From Salvia splendens (Eukaryota; Streptophyta; Magnoliopsida; Lamiales; Lamiaceae), in the NCBI RefSeq assembly GCF_004379255.2, contig NC_056041.1:2914001-2978000 (forward strand): DNA of 64,000 nucleotides, in the 5' to 3' direction. The translations under genes and the position numbers were made by a program. Shown piece after piece: positions 11,825 through 24,725 of this stretch. Position 1 is the first letter of the stretch. Each line of letters starts with the position of its first letter. The notes under the pieces are model-generated. The model searched no databases. It had not been told where the DNA came from and saw only the letters and a program-made list of their open reading frames with translations.

Positions 11825-14692
11825 ATGAGCTTCAATAGCGCTGCAGGGGGTACGTTAACTAGTATCCTTTGGTTGATTACTATAGTGTCTCAGCTATTTT
11901 TAGTCACATAATTTTGTGATTGTTACCAGTTACAGAATGTGTTATAAACACTTGTTTCTTACCATACATAGGTGGCCAATCATCTCGGACAACGTATGAG
12001 TTTGGAAGGACTCATGTCATCAGGCCAAAAGGGAGGCATCAAGCAACAATAATTTGGCTGCACGATCTTGGTGATAAAGGGTCGAGGTATTATGTCCGCT
12101 TTCGTTTGTAAGAATCTGATAGTCATTCATGTTGTTGATAGGTTGTTTCACTTTTTAATGGTGATACTTACATTCATCTTAAATTGCATGAATAGTATTG
12201 ATGAATTGTATGAATTCCGATTGGTCTAATCTTTGTACTAATTAAACTACAAACATGTGACTAATAAGCAAAGAGTGCATCGGATGCCTCAAATTTTGAG
12301 TTTTTACTCGTCTTTTCTTGCATAATCAACATGACGTCTGTGATGAGGATTTGTCGTCGAGTCTTTTAACCAAGTCTGGTACTAATTTACTATGTAGAAG
12401 ATGTAGAACAGGGGATCACTAACTCACTAACCACAATTTCCCACTTTTAAAAGCATGAAGTATTGTTTGTATCCATCTGGATATTTGAATCACAGGCTGT
12501 AAATTGTTGTATTTTAATTAAGAATTAGCCGGTCTGAGGATAGGACTATTGTCTTTGTCTATCATTATACTTAACCACTTAGTCAAAATTGTGGTCCCCA
12601 AAACTATGTAAGTTGCCACACTATGGAGATATAGATACACGAACTTTTGGAGCAAGTATAAACTCTTAACTCGCTACAAGTTTATGCTGTTATATTGTCA
12701 ACTTGATTAAAAAATGTTCCAGAGAATGATCTTCTTAACTCGTTTTGTTATTCAATACTATTCATTCTTCCTTCTAGACTGGTGTTGCTTACTATGTGTG
12801 AGCCAATGGATGCTCAAATATCAGAGTCAAGATATATTAAAATATTTAACTCTGGCAACTTTTTTAATCCTCAAGTGATGGTTAATGCAGTGTTATGCAT
12901 ATTCTTATCGTCGTTGCTGATCCACTGTGATTCTAATTTTATTCATATTTTTGCAGCTGGTCTCAGCAATTGGAAAACCTTCCTCTTCCGAATGTGAGAT
13001 ATTCGATATAATTCAAAGTCATCCCTTATCTTTCAACATCTGTGTGATGCAACAAATAACCCAATCCCTTTCTAGTTTGAAATAATGTTGATTGTCTCAT
13101 TTTAAAGTTTAAACTGATAATGCAGGTAAAGTGGATATGCCCAACTGCTCCGACTCGTCCAGTTTCTTTATTTGGGGGATTTCCTTGCACAGCTTGTAAG
13201 ATATTTTTCTTTACCCTATAACCATTTCGAACTTCTGCCACTGTAATTTCTATGCTTCTGCAAGCTCTAAATCAGTGGTGAATAATTTCTAAACAGTAGA
13301 TGGTGGATTTTCACTGTATTGAATAACATATTTATCTTCTTGACTGGCAGGGTTCGATGCACAGGATCTTTCAGAGGATGCACCCGACGATTTACAAGGA
13401 TTAGATGCATCAGCAGCACATGTTGCTAATCTCCTATCAACAGAGCCTGCCAACAGTAAGTTTCTACTTCAAAGCATCATAAATATGTTTCAGAGCTTGG
13501 TTAGAAATGAAAGAATCAACAAAACACAGAAAAACAATATCAAATTATTGGCTACAATTGTATATCATTGCAAAAGGTGTTTGGCTTCCAAAAGGGTGCA
13601 TATAGAATTAGACTGTCATTTAGTTTTTGATTTTCTAGGTGGTTTTCCAGAAGTTGTTTGCCTTTTTTTCTATGAAATTTGCTCCTTTACTAGAGACGTT
13701 TCACGATGAGCACATTTTAATCATCAAATTGTCCAGCGAACTCATTGGAGAAATGCTATGGTCTAATTTCGAAAGGATTTACAATAATCTCCCCGGTTAC
13801 ATAAGTTTAACAAGCACAAAAGGATCTTAATCGGAATTAGGAAGATCTCATGACCCTACACACAACTTAAACTATTACTACTTTTATGCATTGATTTCAA
13901 GTTGTGTACAAAATGCTGATGCATACTACATATTCACAGTCAAACTTGGTATTGCTGGCTTCAGTATGGGTGCTGCAACTGCTCTTTACTCTGCCACATG
14001 CCACATTTTTGGTCAATACTCAAATAGAAACCCGTACTTAGTTAACTTGAGCTGTGTTATCGGCCTCAGCGGCTGGCTTCCATGTTCCAGGTGCAACTCC
14101 CTTTCTCTGGCCTCAGTGACAACACATTTTACATAGCATAAATAATCAACATGCTCTTTTTGATCGCATGCTCTTTTGCACTCGACGGCTATTTGTTTTC
14201 TAGGATGTTAAGGAACCGAATTGAAAGGTCTAATGAGGCAGTTAGTCGTGCAGCATCATTGCCCATTTTGCTTTGTCATGGATCTGGTATGTATGATTTA
14301 CGTTTACTCGCTATCTCAAATGTTCAACATCCAGTTTCCCACTGCTATGATTGTGTTCTTGTTATCTAGACTACAATTTCATCATGCATTACTAGTTCCT
14401 ACATGAAAGAATCTTTGTTGCAGGGGATGACGTTGTGGCTTACAAACACGGAGAAAACTCTGCACGTACATTAAGTTTAGCTGGATTCCAAAACCTAATG
14501 TTTAGATCATATGGAGGGTACAGATACATCCAAATCTATTAACCTGTGTAACACCGAGTTAGCTAGCTTCTTGTTTTGTCCTAATGAATCTTATGTTTGC
14601 ATTCATGCAGGCTCGGGCATTACACCACCCAGGAAGAGATGGATGAAGTTTGTCTCTGGTTAGCTGCTCGATTGGGGCTTCAGGGATCGTAA
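11825..14692 (+). CDS. Acyl-protein thioesterase / carboxylesterase-like alpha/beta hydrolase, nine exons
   Basis: Serine hydrolase of the acyl-protein thioesterase/lysophospholipase family; relatives remove S-acyl groups from proteins in the cytosol. Exons: 11825-11849, 11972-12086, 12957-12993, 13126-13195, 13351-13455, 13940-14090, 14204-14286, 14424-14517, 14611-14692. All introns are GT-AG, every phase matches, and the product is 253 aa, the usual size. Seen in order: FGRTHVIRPKGRHQATIIWL, then HDLGD (39-43), WICPTAPTRPVSLFGGFPCTAWFD, nucleophile GFSMG (Ser126), IGLSGWLP, HGSGDDVVAY (catalytic Asp near 197-198), LGHYTTQEEMDEV (His230). The oxyanion loop is usually HGLGD; here it is HDLGD. 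The start MSFNSAAGG resembles the MSF-type N-terminus of plant homologues. Catalytic triad is intact, so probably active. Confidence 0.88.
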
Positions 14693-15389
14693 ACTGAGAA
14701 ATCCGTGAGGCGGTTTGGGGGTATACGTGAGAAGAAATCAAAATAAAACATTAGTAGCTATGACAGGTTGAAGAAGTAATAGGATAGAAATACTGTGTAA
14801 AATAACATTGTGTTTTCCTGGTGGTGGCATTGTGACTTTTATGTTTGAGATAAAACTTTTTGCTCATTCCCATCCAAAAGTATTTATATTTTTGCTTTTT
14901 CTGTACCTTTTATGACTCTGAGTTAATAATGCATTTTGCCTTCTAGTAACTCTATGTTAGTTATTGGGCTATTCATGATTTTTGTTATACTTAAGGCAAT
15001 CTTTTGATGTAAAGCAAGAATTTGAACATAGAATGGCAGAAATATAAATACTATGTAATTTGCATCACAAATGCATCAATTGTTCCCAACCAGGGCCTTT
15101 ATTAGTGAAGTAAAAGGTCTGTGAGTTTCCAAGAAAATAAGTTATGGAAAGATATCATAAACAATACACGATGTAGTTCAAGTAAATTAATCTGGGGCGG
15201 AATTTGGGAGCCAACGCTCTATCCACAATGTTTAAAGTGTTGCATCATGGGATAATTAAGCTCTTCAATGGATCAATGGAATGAATATTTCACAGCTCTT
15301 TTGAAGGCTTTCTTCAGACATTAACCATGGCACCTTTTGTCTCTCAGTTTTGATCATCTGTGGCTGGAACCATCTTGAAGGCTATCTCT
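14693..15389. other. Spacer between two 3' ends
   Basis: Convergent 3' flanks of the thioesterase and TCX genes. No ORF or RNA recognised; it presumably holds both 3' UTRs. Confidence 0.6.
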
Positions 15390-18300
15390 CTATTGTGGTG
15401 CGCCTCTTTTGGAACCTGCGCTTGAGGGTATGGCTTTCAGAATAAACTTGCGCCCGGATCTCAGGCCATTCAGGGACAAACCAGGCCCATGTCGCGAAGC
15501 ATGAGGAGGGGAAACACGTTTCTTATTTGGGGAGCTTGATTTCACAGCGTTGTGTGGTGCATGACTGTCCTTCAATATATCCGGTGTATCATCTTGCATG
15601 GTGTTGGATGGCTCACCATCAAGGTCGATTACCTTCAGATGTCTACTTGCACTAGACTGGGCCATAGGGGTGCCTGGTGACCGAAGCAAACTAAGCGAAT
15701 CAACAGGAGAATAGTGATTGGTTCCACAAGGAATCCCTTTCCTGCCAGTTTGGTGACGAACTGATGAGAATTCACCTGGAGTTTCTACATTACTAAGAAA
15801 CAATTCCTCCTGGGAAGATACTACATCCAGATCTTCCAGAGCAGCTTCTGAAATCATGGTGTTATTGTCTAAGTTTATAGGTGACAACGAGTTCATGGCA
15901 TTTGGTGTTACAGAGATGACACCAGATTCAGGTGACTGGAAAAAACGCCTGGGACGCAGACTTCCTTCTCGAACATCCTTCCTGTGGTCATGTAAGTGCA
16001 GATAGTAAACAAGGCAACTAGTGGCATTATTTAAGATGTCTCTGAATATTACTTGAGGAAATCAGACTTACTTAAACTGTACTGCTGGTGTTTGAGGAGT
16101 CAGCTCAGAATGACTTGAACTGCCATTCGTGACATCTGTTGTTTCAGAAGTGCCTTCCTTGCTCAAGATATCCTTCTCCAAGCTATATTCTACAGAAATA
16201 AGGGATCAAGTGAATGAGCATATTTCAACTTTTCCAGCAATTGGAAAACGTGCAAGAATTTGATCACTTAATTCTACTGATACAAAAGGTTACTATCCAT
16301 GCCAATCATACAGTTGTCGAGCTCAGTTAAGACAAGCAGAAGACGCTTTGCTGTATGCATACCCAATATCAGTACAGATAGCTTTCCACTGAGCAACGGA
16401 AACAATAGTGTCTTTTTTCTTTCAATCAAACTTCAGTCCACATATGTAATAAAATTGATATGCGTCATTGAGGCTTAAATACCTATACATTTGCTACTCT
16501 TATTACAAGGACAGTAACATGGTGAGCAAGGCAATAAAAATGAAAAAATATCAATATATAACAGCACTTGTGAGAAAAGGGGATGAATGGCCAGACGTGA
16601 GAGTTTATTCATCTCCTATAAGGTTCATGTGATGAAGGACTTGGTTGAATGTTGAAATAGGTGACCACTGCCATTATAAAGGTAAAATGAAAATAATGAA
16701 AATTAATGGACAAACAAATATTCTATTCAAGTATCATTCTAGCTTGGTGCATATTAATGAGTGTACATCAAGTGTGCATTTCATAAACAAGTGATACACC
16801 ATCCATCTTAAGATGGTGTAATGCCCCCAGTGCAAGGGACCGTAGAGATATGGCAGTACAACGGACTCTTCCAGCAACTACTTAACATCCGTTTTTGTTT
16901 TGTAAAAGTGGCCAGCCCAAATTATTAGTTAAGTCCATTCTACTACTCCTTCCATCCCATAAAAATATAGGCATATGATATGGCACGAGAATTAAAACAA
17001 AATTATTATTAGTGTTTTAATGGTGGTATAAGTTGTAAATAACTTGATGTATAGGGGTACTAAATTGGGATAACTTTCCATAAATGGAAATGTCTATAAC
17101 TTTATGGGACAGACGAAAAATGGAAAATGCACATATTTTTGTGGGATGGAGGTAGTATATATTAAATCCCCAAGCATTCACTGGGAGACCAGGAAATAAA
17201 ATGATGGGAACATTTTATACTGCATTAGAGATTTAGGATTTAAACATGGATAGGATTGCTTAGATTGCATCACTAAAAAATAGCTATATAGTCCAAAATC
17301 GTACCTCCTTTTCGTCCGTGCACATTTTTACATCCTTCACAACGGCATCCATCTGAGCAACCAACATTTGACTTCTCCACAATAAACAGACGTATCAATA
17401 ACAATAAACTGGGGATATAGAGTTAAGGCAAGGGAAAATAGAGACATGAAGTAAAAAGAGAAAATGCTCTTGTATGTTAATGTACGAATGCACAACTACT
17501 TACATGATAGCACTCACAGTACTTCTTGAGACACATGGACTTCTTGCAATTGCAACCCCTCTTATGCCTTGCCGAGGATGGTGTGAGGAGTGTTTCATCT
17601 TCCTGTGAAAAATTCTACATTTTAAAATATTATATTTTACATGTATTTAAATCACAAAATACTATTGAGTTAATACCCCAGGACTGCTTGCAGGTGTCTC
17701 AGTGACATGTTTCACAATTTTCGGTGCAAATGCAAGAGGATTCCGTGATTCAATTTGTTTCCGTGACTCAATAACTTTGTCCTCGTATTGGGGTCGGTTG
17801 TAGCACCCTTGACAAGCACAAGAACCAGCACAGTACAGCCCAGCTGCAAAGCAATCGCAGTACCTACAGATATCAAGTTACCAATGGGTCAACTGGTGGC
17901 TGCAAATAACTACACACAGAGCAGTGATTGACTTACAGCTTTAGGCATTTACTCTTCCTACAATGGCACCGTTTGCAACCATCACCATCACTGGAGTCGG
18001 AAGATCTCTTCCTGGAAATTAACACAGATTGGTCCCAACAAAAACGTAAGATATAAACTAGTAGAACTGAACATGATAATAAGTAAGCTTGCCTCTTCTT
18101 TTTGGGGTTTGAATCGAGTTCCTCTGAAATTTCATTCGTGTTGATATTAGTATACACCCTCTTGTTACCTTGAGCTGATTGGTTGGCTACAGGTCTGTTA
18201 GAAGATTCAGTAATCACAGAAGGTAATGATGTAACGGAATTAACTGCTGCCGAGTCATGGATTTTAGGCCCACTATCATCAGTGCATGCTGAAACATTCT

Positions 18301-19557
18301 CAACAGGAGAGAATACTGCAGAACTTTTTGATGCATCAGAGAGATGAGAGTTGATTGTGTGTGCAGACTTCACTCCTTGTATGCTGAAGTTAAAGGTCTG
18401 AGCAGATTTTGTATGCACTATTGCACCCGACCCAGCTTGCAAAACATTGATGATACTGTTCAGGTGCAAGCCAATACCCGAAGGCTTGGGAATATTTACA
18501 GTATCATTCCTACTTTGAGGATACAGAGGCTGATTTTTCTCAGTCTCTTTCCCCTTGATGGGAGTGCATGGTATGTCCAAAGGTGATTTGGAGCCACCAC
18601 TATTCGAAGGACTTTGGGTTGGCCTACGTATTACAGTATAATGATTATCTTCGAGTTGGAGGTTGCGTCTATCCATCCCATGGTGTTGAAAATCCTGATC
18701 AATTTCGTAAATTTCTAAGATTTTCCTTTGTACAAGAGTGAAAACATATGACAAGCAATGTTTAGTGTTCATAAAGAGCAAGATTACATAAACAACTACC
18801 GAAGCATAATTATTTGCAGTTAAGTACTTGCCTATAAACTACTATTGAAACGACTACTGAAGCATAAGTATTTTCATTTGAAGAAATTTGTGTATCGGTA
18901 CTTAATATAGCATTTGAAAACACTTATATACTTCACTTAGATTTTTCACGACTGTCATTCAAGATTGTAAAGAATGCACGAGCACAAGATTAGACTCTTC
19001 GAAGTGAAATTACTTAAATAACAAAACTTGCTATGTTTGGGTCCAGATATTTTGCAGCATCGTCATAGTAGCCACAACATTTGATAAATCGGTTCATTTA
19101 TTTTTCCTTTAGTAGCATAATTCAAACCTCAAGATTATTTTGAGCTTCCTCCGAAACTGGTCCTATGTGGAAATAAGAGGATTGATTCGAGGCACAAGTT
19201 TGTCCCACTTCTTCTACATTCTGCAATTGCAACTTATTAGGTGATGAGCAAACTACATAAACGTGAACTTTTAACATGGCAAAAAATGGGTGAATTTGTT
19301 GGATTATTCTCAACCTCAGTCATCGAATCTTGCTGATTTCCCAACGCTTGATATTCACGAAACTCAGATTCAACCATATGAGAACAAGAGGTAGATATGG
19401 TGTCTCGTGCATCAGTTTCTTCTCCACCGACAACAATCCATCCATTTCCCTCATCTACCTCTGCAATTCCCCTAATTACGCCAGCGGAAGAGATAGTTAC
19501 ATCCTCACTGGTCGTTGTATTATACTCACTGGACAGTTTTGGATCACTTGAGCCCAT
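15390..19557 (-). CDS. CPP/TCX-type (tesmin/TSO1-like) CXC-domain protein, nine coding exons
   Basis: DNA-binding regulator of the cysteine-rich polycomb-like (CPP/TCX) family; relatives act in cell-cycle and floral development, some in DREAM-type complexes. Coding exons on the minus strand: 19557-19315, 19220-19128, 18694-18093, 18011-17937, 17863-17677, 17602-17504, 17371-17305, 16189-16072, 15981-15390; phases agree throughout, 691 aa. Domains: GIGLHLNS (in the long third exon), CXC1 from C325 ([14 protein letters not shown] then YCDCF, CACQGC), linker [15 protein letters not shown]2 from C417 ([30 protein letters not shown]). The intron after KKKR starts with GC, not GT. A non-coding first exon probably lies at about 20200-20082. 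The N-terminal FEDSPVFNYI block usual in the family is not seen, so the N-terminus may be divergent or shortened. Confidence 0.88.
16942..17157. mobile_element. Stowaway-like MITE inside a TCX intron
   Basis: Ends TACTACTCCTTCCATCCC and, read inward from the right, TACTACCTCCATCCCACA; both then run into AAAATAT. The two arms frame about 215 bp. Lies in the large intron between the exons at 17305 and 16189, without touching splice sites. Confidence 0.7.
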
Positions 19558-20410
19558 GCTTACAACAACAGTCCTGATCAAGTAGCAAACAAAAAGAAAG
19601 AAATGTCATTTCTAAATTATGATAATGCAAGCTCAAGCTCCTTATTCCTAATTCCAGCATTGTTTTACTTCACATAGCATTTCAAAATTATATTCAAAAT
19701 CCAAAATCCAGCTCAAACATCATCTAAACAGATCTCAGTATCATCTCATAACAATCCAATGTCATGAAATTATATCTTCATAAGCCCCATCCCTCAAAAC
19801 CAAATCATTTGCTTAATTGAAAAACATAAATAAATTCCAAATTCAAGAATAAGAGTCCCCTGAAATGACCAGAGCATGTTCAATTTCACCAAAGAACCCA
19901 TCTTTACTGGTGGCATCTCATACCCTTTTTTTCTCAAAATCAAACCAACACCATCATCTCTAAATTAGCTCAATTGACAGTCACAGAAAATTAAGCTAGG
20001 AAAATATGCAGAAGGAACTAGTAAAATTCAAGATAGATCCACATTGAAATCAAGGATAATCTGAAGAGAAAGCTGATGTACTTGAGCAGTAACAGTTCCA
20101 ATTGTGGAGGCAGGTTTGGAAGTTTTAGGCAAAGGCCCTATTTTCCTGAAACCCTAATTCAAAACACAGAGAGATGGTTGTAGCCTTAGCATTTTCTACT
20201 CATTTTCCATTTTAGAGATCTCTGGAGTCAAATAAGCAAGTGATATACGACGCATAGCATGATTTCCTTTTCTTTTCAACACCGAAATAAATAGATTTAT
20301 TGCATTTCGTATCGGAAGATTAAAAATAGAAAATAATAAATAATTAATTAATATTGGGATAGACCAGTTTTAAATTTAGGCAGACTTCGGCGGGAAATGC
20401 CTCATGTGGA

Positions 20411-20512
20411 GGTTAGGGCCCAAGTACCAGCTGTCTTAAGCCCATTAGTAACTGTGGGCTTCTGCGTAAACAATCAGCCCAAAATAATTGCTCCGTAGAC
20501 TTCGCCCAATTA
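20411..20512 (-). promoter_or_regulatory. Cluster of site II-like (GGGCC/GGGCT) motifs upstream of the TCX gene
   Basis: Within about 100 bp there are AGGGCCCAAG, AAGCCCATTA, GTGGGCTT, CAGCCCAAA and CGCCCAATT. Site II elements of this kind, bound by TCP factors, are typical of plant housekeeping and proliferation genes. They lie 200-300 bp upstream of the probable non-coding first exon of the TCX gene. Confidence 0.5.
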
Positions 20513-20726
20513 TTAATTTGTTTTAGAATTAATTGCTTAATTTTTCAGAAGTATTTCTTATTCTCCATTGACTTTATTCAATTTTATTTTGTTTGTTGAG
20601 TACAGAAAATGAAATAAAAGAATGAATAAAGTAGAAGTAATGATGTTTCAGTTTTAAAAAAATGTGTTAGAAATATTGATATTTAAATTTTAAGAAATGT
20701 GTACAATAATTGTACTAACTTTCAGC

Positions 20727-23182
20727 GTTTCAGATCAGGGACGACGGCAAGTTGATCGCCACAGACAGAAAGCACGCGCCTATGCTCGTCAACTATGGTA
20801 GGCTTGGCAACCTCATTCTCAAACAGGAAGGTGTGATTATATGGCAGAGTTTTGATTTCCCAACTGATACCTTACTTCCCGGGATGAGACTTGGCTGGTT
20901 CCGATTGCAGGGAGCTCTGAAGGTTCTGCTGTCGTGGCTGAGCCCTCAGAATCCCTCCCGTGGCACGTTCTCGGTGGCTGTCTGGAACAGAGATATCAGC
21001 CACATGGATGTAGGCTGGCTGGAGAGTGATGGATTTAGGTTCATTTTCAAGAATCCATTTTCTAGTTTCAATCTCAGCTATACCTCTACCCTTCACGAGA
21101 GTTACCTCACTTTCAACACCGTTGATGGCTACGACATGTCGTGGCTGGTGATAGCCTTGACTGGGCAGCTCGACGAGTATGCTTTGCAGGGAGAGAGGCT
21201 CTCCCTCATTCGCCACGACTTGTGTGATGCATCCGGGAAGGAGGTGAACGCGACCGTGTGTTTGGTTGATGGGGCATCAGGGAATGTCCGGATGGGGATG
21301 TATTTGTAGCGGTGAATGGGTCTGTGGCGTCGTCTATGTGTGCTTTGAATGTTTCGATCATTGATGACTGTGAGCTGACTTGCCGGACCAACTGTTCTTG
21401 CGTGGCTTTCACCTTTGGGGACGATTCCGGTTGCTGGCTTTACTATGGAAGTAGGAGTGATGTTGATCGCCACAGTGGGAATGGTGTTTTTCATGTTCGG
21501 AGCATTGCAGCAAACAAGAAGCAGGGTAAATATTTCTTGATGTTATATTGAAATGTAGAGAATTAGTTGTGGCTATGTTCTTGTTATGATCCATGTCATA
21601 ACTTCCTAGTTTGAATTGTTGTTTCTTTTTTCGGTTAGGTGGAAAGAGAAGGAGGCTGGCAATGATCATCCTCGTGAGCTCAATTGTTCCGGTGATTCTA
21701 GCAACTGTAGTCTTGTGGTGCTTCAGACGACGCCATAAATGCATCTTTGCAGGTTTTAAAATTTAAATCATCTTCATCTCAGAACAGAACAAGTAGAACT
21801 AATGAATATGCATATAATGTTTCAATGTGATTTCTTGACTTTTTGTATGGATATTGTCAGCGAACAAGGTAACAGATCCTAAAGCTGCAACTACTATTGA
21901 CATATGGAAAACCAACGATGTTGAGTTCATCGGAGAAGGGCACAATTTGACATGCTTTTGCATCGACACAATTGAGAATGCAACAGATGGTTTCAATGCA
22001 GAAAACAAGCTTGGTGAAGGCGGCTTTGGACCTGTTTACAAGGTGAAGTTTCACCATGTTTGTTATTATTCTGTTGAATTATTTTCCAACACCAGAGTGT
22101 TGCAATTGGTTTCTCTCTCAATGCAGGGAAAGCTCCCGAGTGGCCAAGAAATCGCAGTGAAAAGGCTTTCAAAGCGATCCGTTCAAGGAGCCAAGGAGTT
22201 CAGGAACAAAGTCGCGGTGGCTTCAACACAGGAATCTTGTCAAACTCCTAGGCTGCTGCATTCAAGGGGAAGAATACATATTAGTGTATGAATACATGAT
22301 AAACAGAAGTTTGGATTCTTTCATCTTTGGTACGTATTCAAGAATATATCTCGTCATTTGCAAAAAATTGGTACTTGAACAATTTCCTCTGCTGCAAATG
22401 AATCCAAACAATCATTAGTGGATTGGAAGACTCGGGTTCAAATCATTGAAGGGATCGCGCAGGGCATTCTCTACCTGCACAAGTATTCAAGGCTGAGGGT
22501 CATACATCGCGACCTCAAGGCGAGCAACATCCTCTTGGATGGTGGTGGTATGAATCCCAAGATCTCTGATTTTGGCATGGCCAGGATTTATGGTGAGAAT
22601 GGAGCTCGTGCAAAGACAACTAAAATCGCCGGCACCTAGTAAGAAATTCATGTTCCTAGTGTATTGTATGGAGTTGCATTTTTCTCGAGCATTACGCATA
22701 AGTATTGTTTTTGAGTGTTTAGTGGTTACATGTCGCCTGAATACGCTATGGATGGCAATTTCTCGGAGAAATCGGATGTGTTTAGCTTTGGCATTATAGT
22801 GCTAGAGATCATCAGTGGCAAGAGGAATATTTCCTTCTTTGAGGCTGATCACTCTCTGAATCTGCTCGGCTATGTAAGCTTCGATAGTCACTCGTTTTTT
22901 CTGTTTTGTTAATCATGGAAAAGTAAATGTTTTAACATGAAGGGGAATGAAACCTAATCAGGCATGGAAGCTGTGGAAAGAAGGGAGGAGCATTGAGTTC
23001 TTGGACGCGACACTGCAGGCTGACTCATGCGCGGCTAGTGAAGCAGAAAGTATGTCCGGTTAGGGCTATTGTGCGTTCAGGAACGAGCTGCAGATCGCCC
23101 GGACATGCCGGGTTTTGTAGAATTGGCTGGCAACGACGTAGCTGCTCTTCCTCTGCCTAAACAGCCTGCATTTTTTAGCTAA
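20727..23182 (+). pseudogene. G-type lectin S-receptor-like Ser/Thr kinase pseudogene
   Basis: Remnant of a plasma-membrane receptor kinase. It opens abruptly inside the lectin domain at IRDDGKLIAT, with no signal peptide. Present in order: ILKQEGVIIWQSFDFPTDT, S-locus glycoprotein stretch, a frameshift near 21303, PAN-like cysteines (CELTCRTNCSCVAFTF), a transmembrane exon at about 21640-21751 (LAMIILVSSIVPVILATVVL), a kinase P-loop [17 protein letters not shown], a second frameshift with short deletion near 22216, [12 protein letters not shown] (about 22507), DFGMAR (about 22568), [11 protein letters not shown], and a third frameshift near 23050 before LGLLCVQERAADRPD. It ends at ALPLPKQPAFFS and TAA at 23182. 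Three frameshifts and the missing 5' end rule out a full receptor. Splice sites are mostly intact, so decay is recent. Confidence 0.9.
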
Positions 23183-24725
23183 CAGGACTGTACAGTTGAT
23201 GCTGTTTTTTTAATTGTAATTGTGCATATCCTTTTGCAAGGTCAATATTGATTTAGATGTAGATGTATCATATATTGAATTAAGTAGAAGGGAATTCTTT
23301 CTCTCTCTTTTTTTTTTGTAATTTTGAAAAAGTCAAGCTCTGATCCATCAATATTTGTAATATAAGTAAGGTAAACTTCTATGAGATTTCTTGACCAATT
23401 AAATGGTGACATCCACCATTATTAACCTAATCACATAGTATGACATAGCAAAAATAACTTGATAAAATATGATAGTCACAAAAAATATATAAAGTCTTAT
23501 TTAGTTGACAAAGTTTAAAAACAGCAACTAGACCACCATCTTGGATTAGGATACAATCATACATGATTCATGTTTAATTTTACGCTCAATTCACGATGAT
23601 ACACCGTTAAATCCTATAAAGCACATGTGATGTGATGTGATGTGATGTGATTATCTGGAGTTGTGAGAAAATAGCAACTTTAAAAATAAGAGTATTGTGA
23701 TAGATTTGAAGAGAGCATTCAAGCGCATGAAAGAAAATAAGAAGAATCCAGACCCACGATAAAATCATTCCAGAAATAGATTCAGTTAAATCCTGTAAAT
23801 GATCGAACTTAAAACTATGCTGAATCAAGCATTTCAATACAACCTCATTCAACTCAGACAAAATTATAAAAAAAATTCATTTTCAACATTCGAAGTATTG
23901 CAAATCATCAATTTCAATTCAAACACAACACCACATGATATTCAAAACAACTACTAATACACAAAAACATAACTATGAAGAACACTCAAGAAATGCGACA
24001 ACAAGACTGAAATTGGAAGGGGCAGGAATTCACCAGAAACACTAGAAAAATAAAAATAAAATGAGATACCTTCTTACAATGAGTTGAGCTTCATTAAATC
24101 CTTACCCAGGAATGTACGGTACCCTTTAGATAAGGGTTCGTATGAGCACCAAAGTGGCAGTGATAATTTGTTATCCTCAAAAGCTCAATCTGTAAATCAG
24201 CAAGAGTTCTCTTGTTATATATGAATACAATTGAATGAGTGTCATCTCATCAGCAATTTTTTTGGTTTTGCAAATTTGTTACGTATTGATCATATACCTC
24301 AGTACTAATATACAACTACTACTTAAATGTATAACTAGAGACCAAAACACGGAGTTCACTATAAGAACGTTTTAGTTCATTATAAAGATGTTTTAGTTCA
24401 TAACACGGATTTGAAATACGAAGTGAACCAAAAAGCTATAATAGTAAATGGTTTTATAGTTTATAGTTCACTATAAGGGAATTTTAGTTCACTATAAAAG
24501 CGTTTAGTTCGTAACACTTTATATACTTTAAAAAACAATCTTTTCTTACGTACTACCCATGTTTTTACGATAAGAGAATGTGCGAAATGAGATACCTGTG
24601 TGAAGACTACTTGTAGAGAATAATTGAAGGGACATGACGGACTTAGTGGAAATCATGTCCTGATGGTGATACCCTTTTTGCCATTGCTGGCATTCGTTTG
24701 ATTACAAGAGACTTGAGCGTAGAAA
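23183..24725. other. AT-rich spacer with small repeats
   Basis: No gene recognised. It holds a five-copy TGTGA pentanucleotide run (23626-23650). At about 24350-24510 there are several loose copies of a TTTTAGTTCACTATAA motif, direct and degenerate. Their origin is unclear. Confidence 0.55.
23626..23650. repeat. (TGTGA)5 microsatellite
   Basis: Five perfect tandem copies of a pentanucleotide in otherwise unremarkable spacer. Confidence 0.9.

Noticed and set aside
18695..18781. Separate gene starting MLFMNTKHC ahead of the CXC region
   Set aside because: It is intron sequence. A phase-0 acceptor at GATCAG fits the TCX exon starting at 18694.
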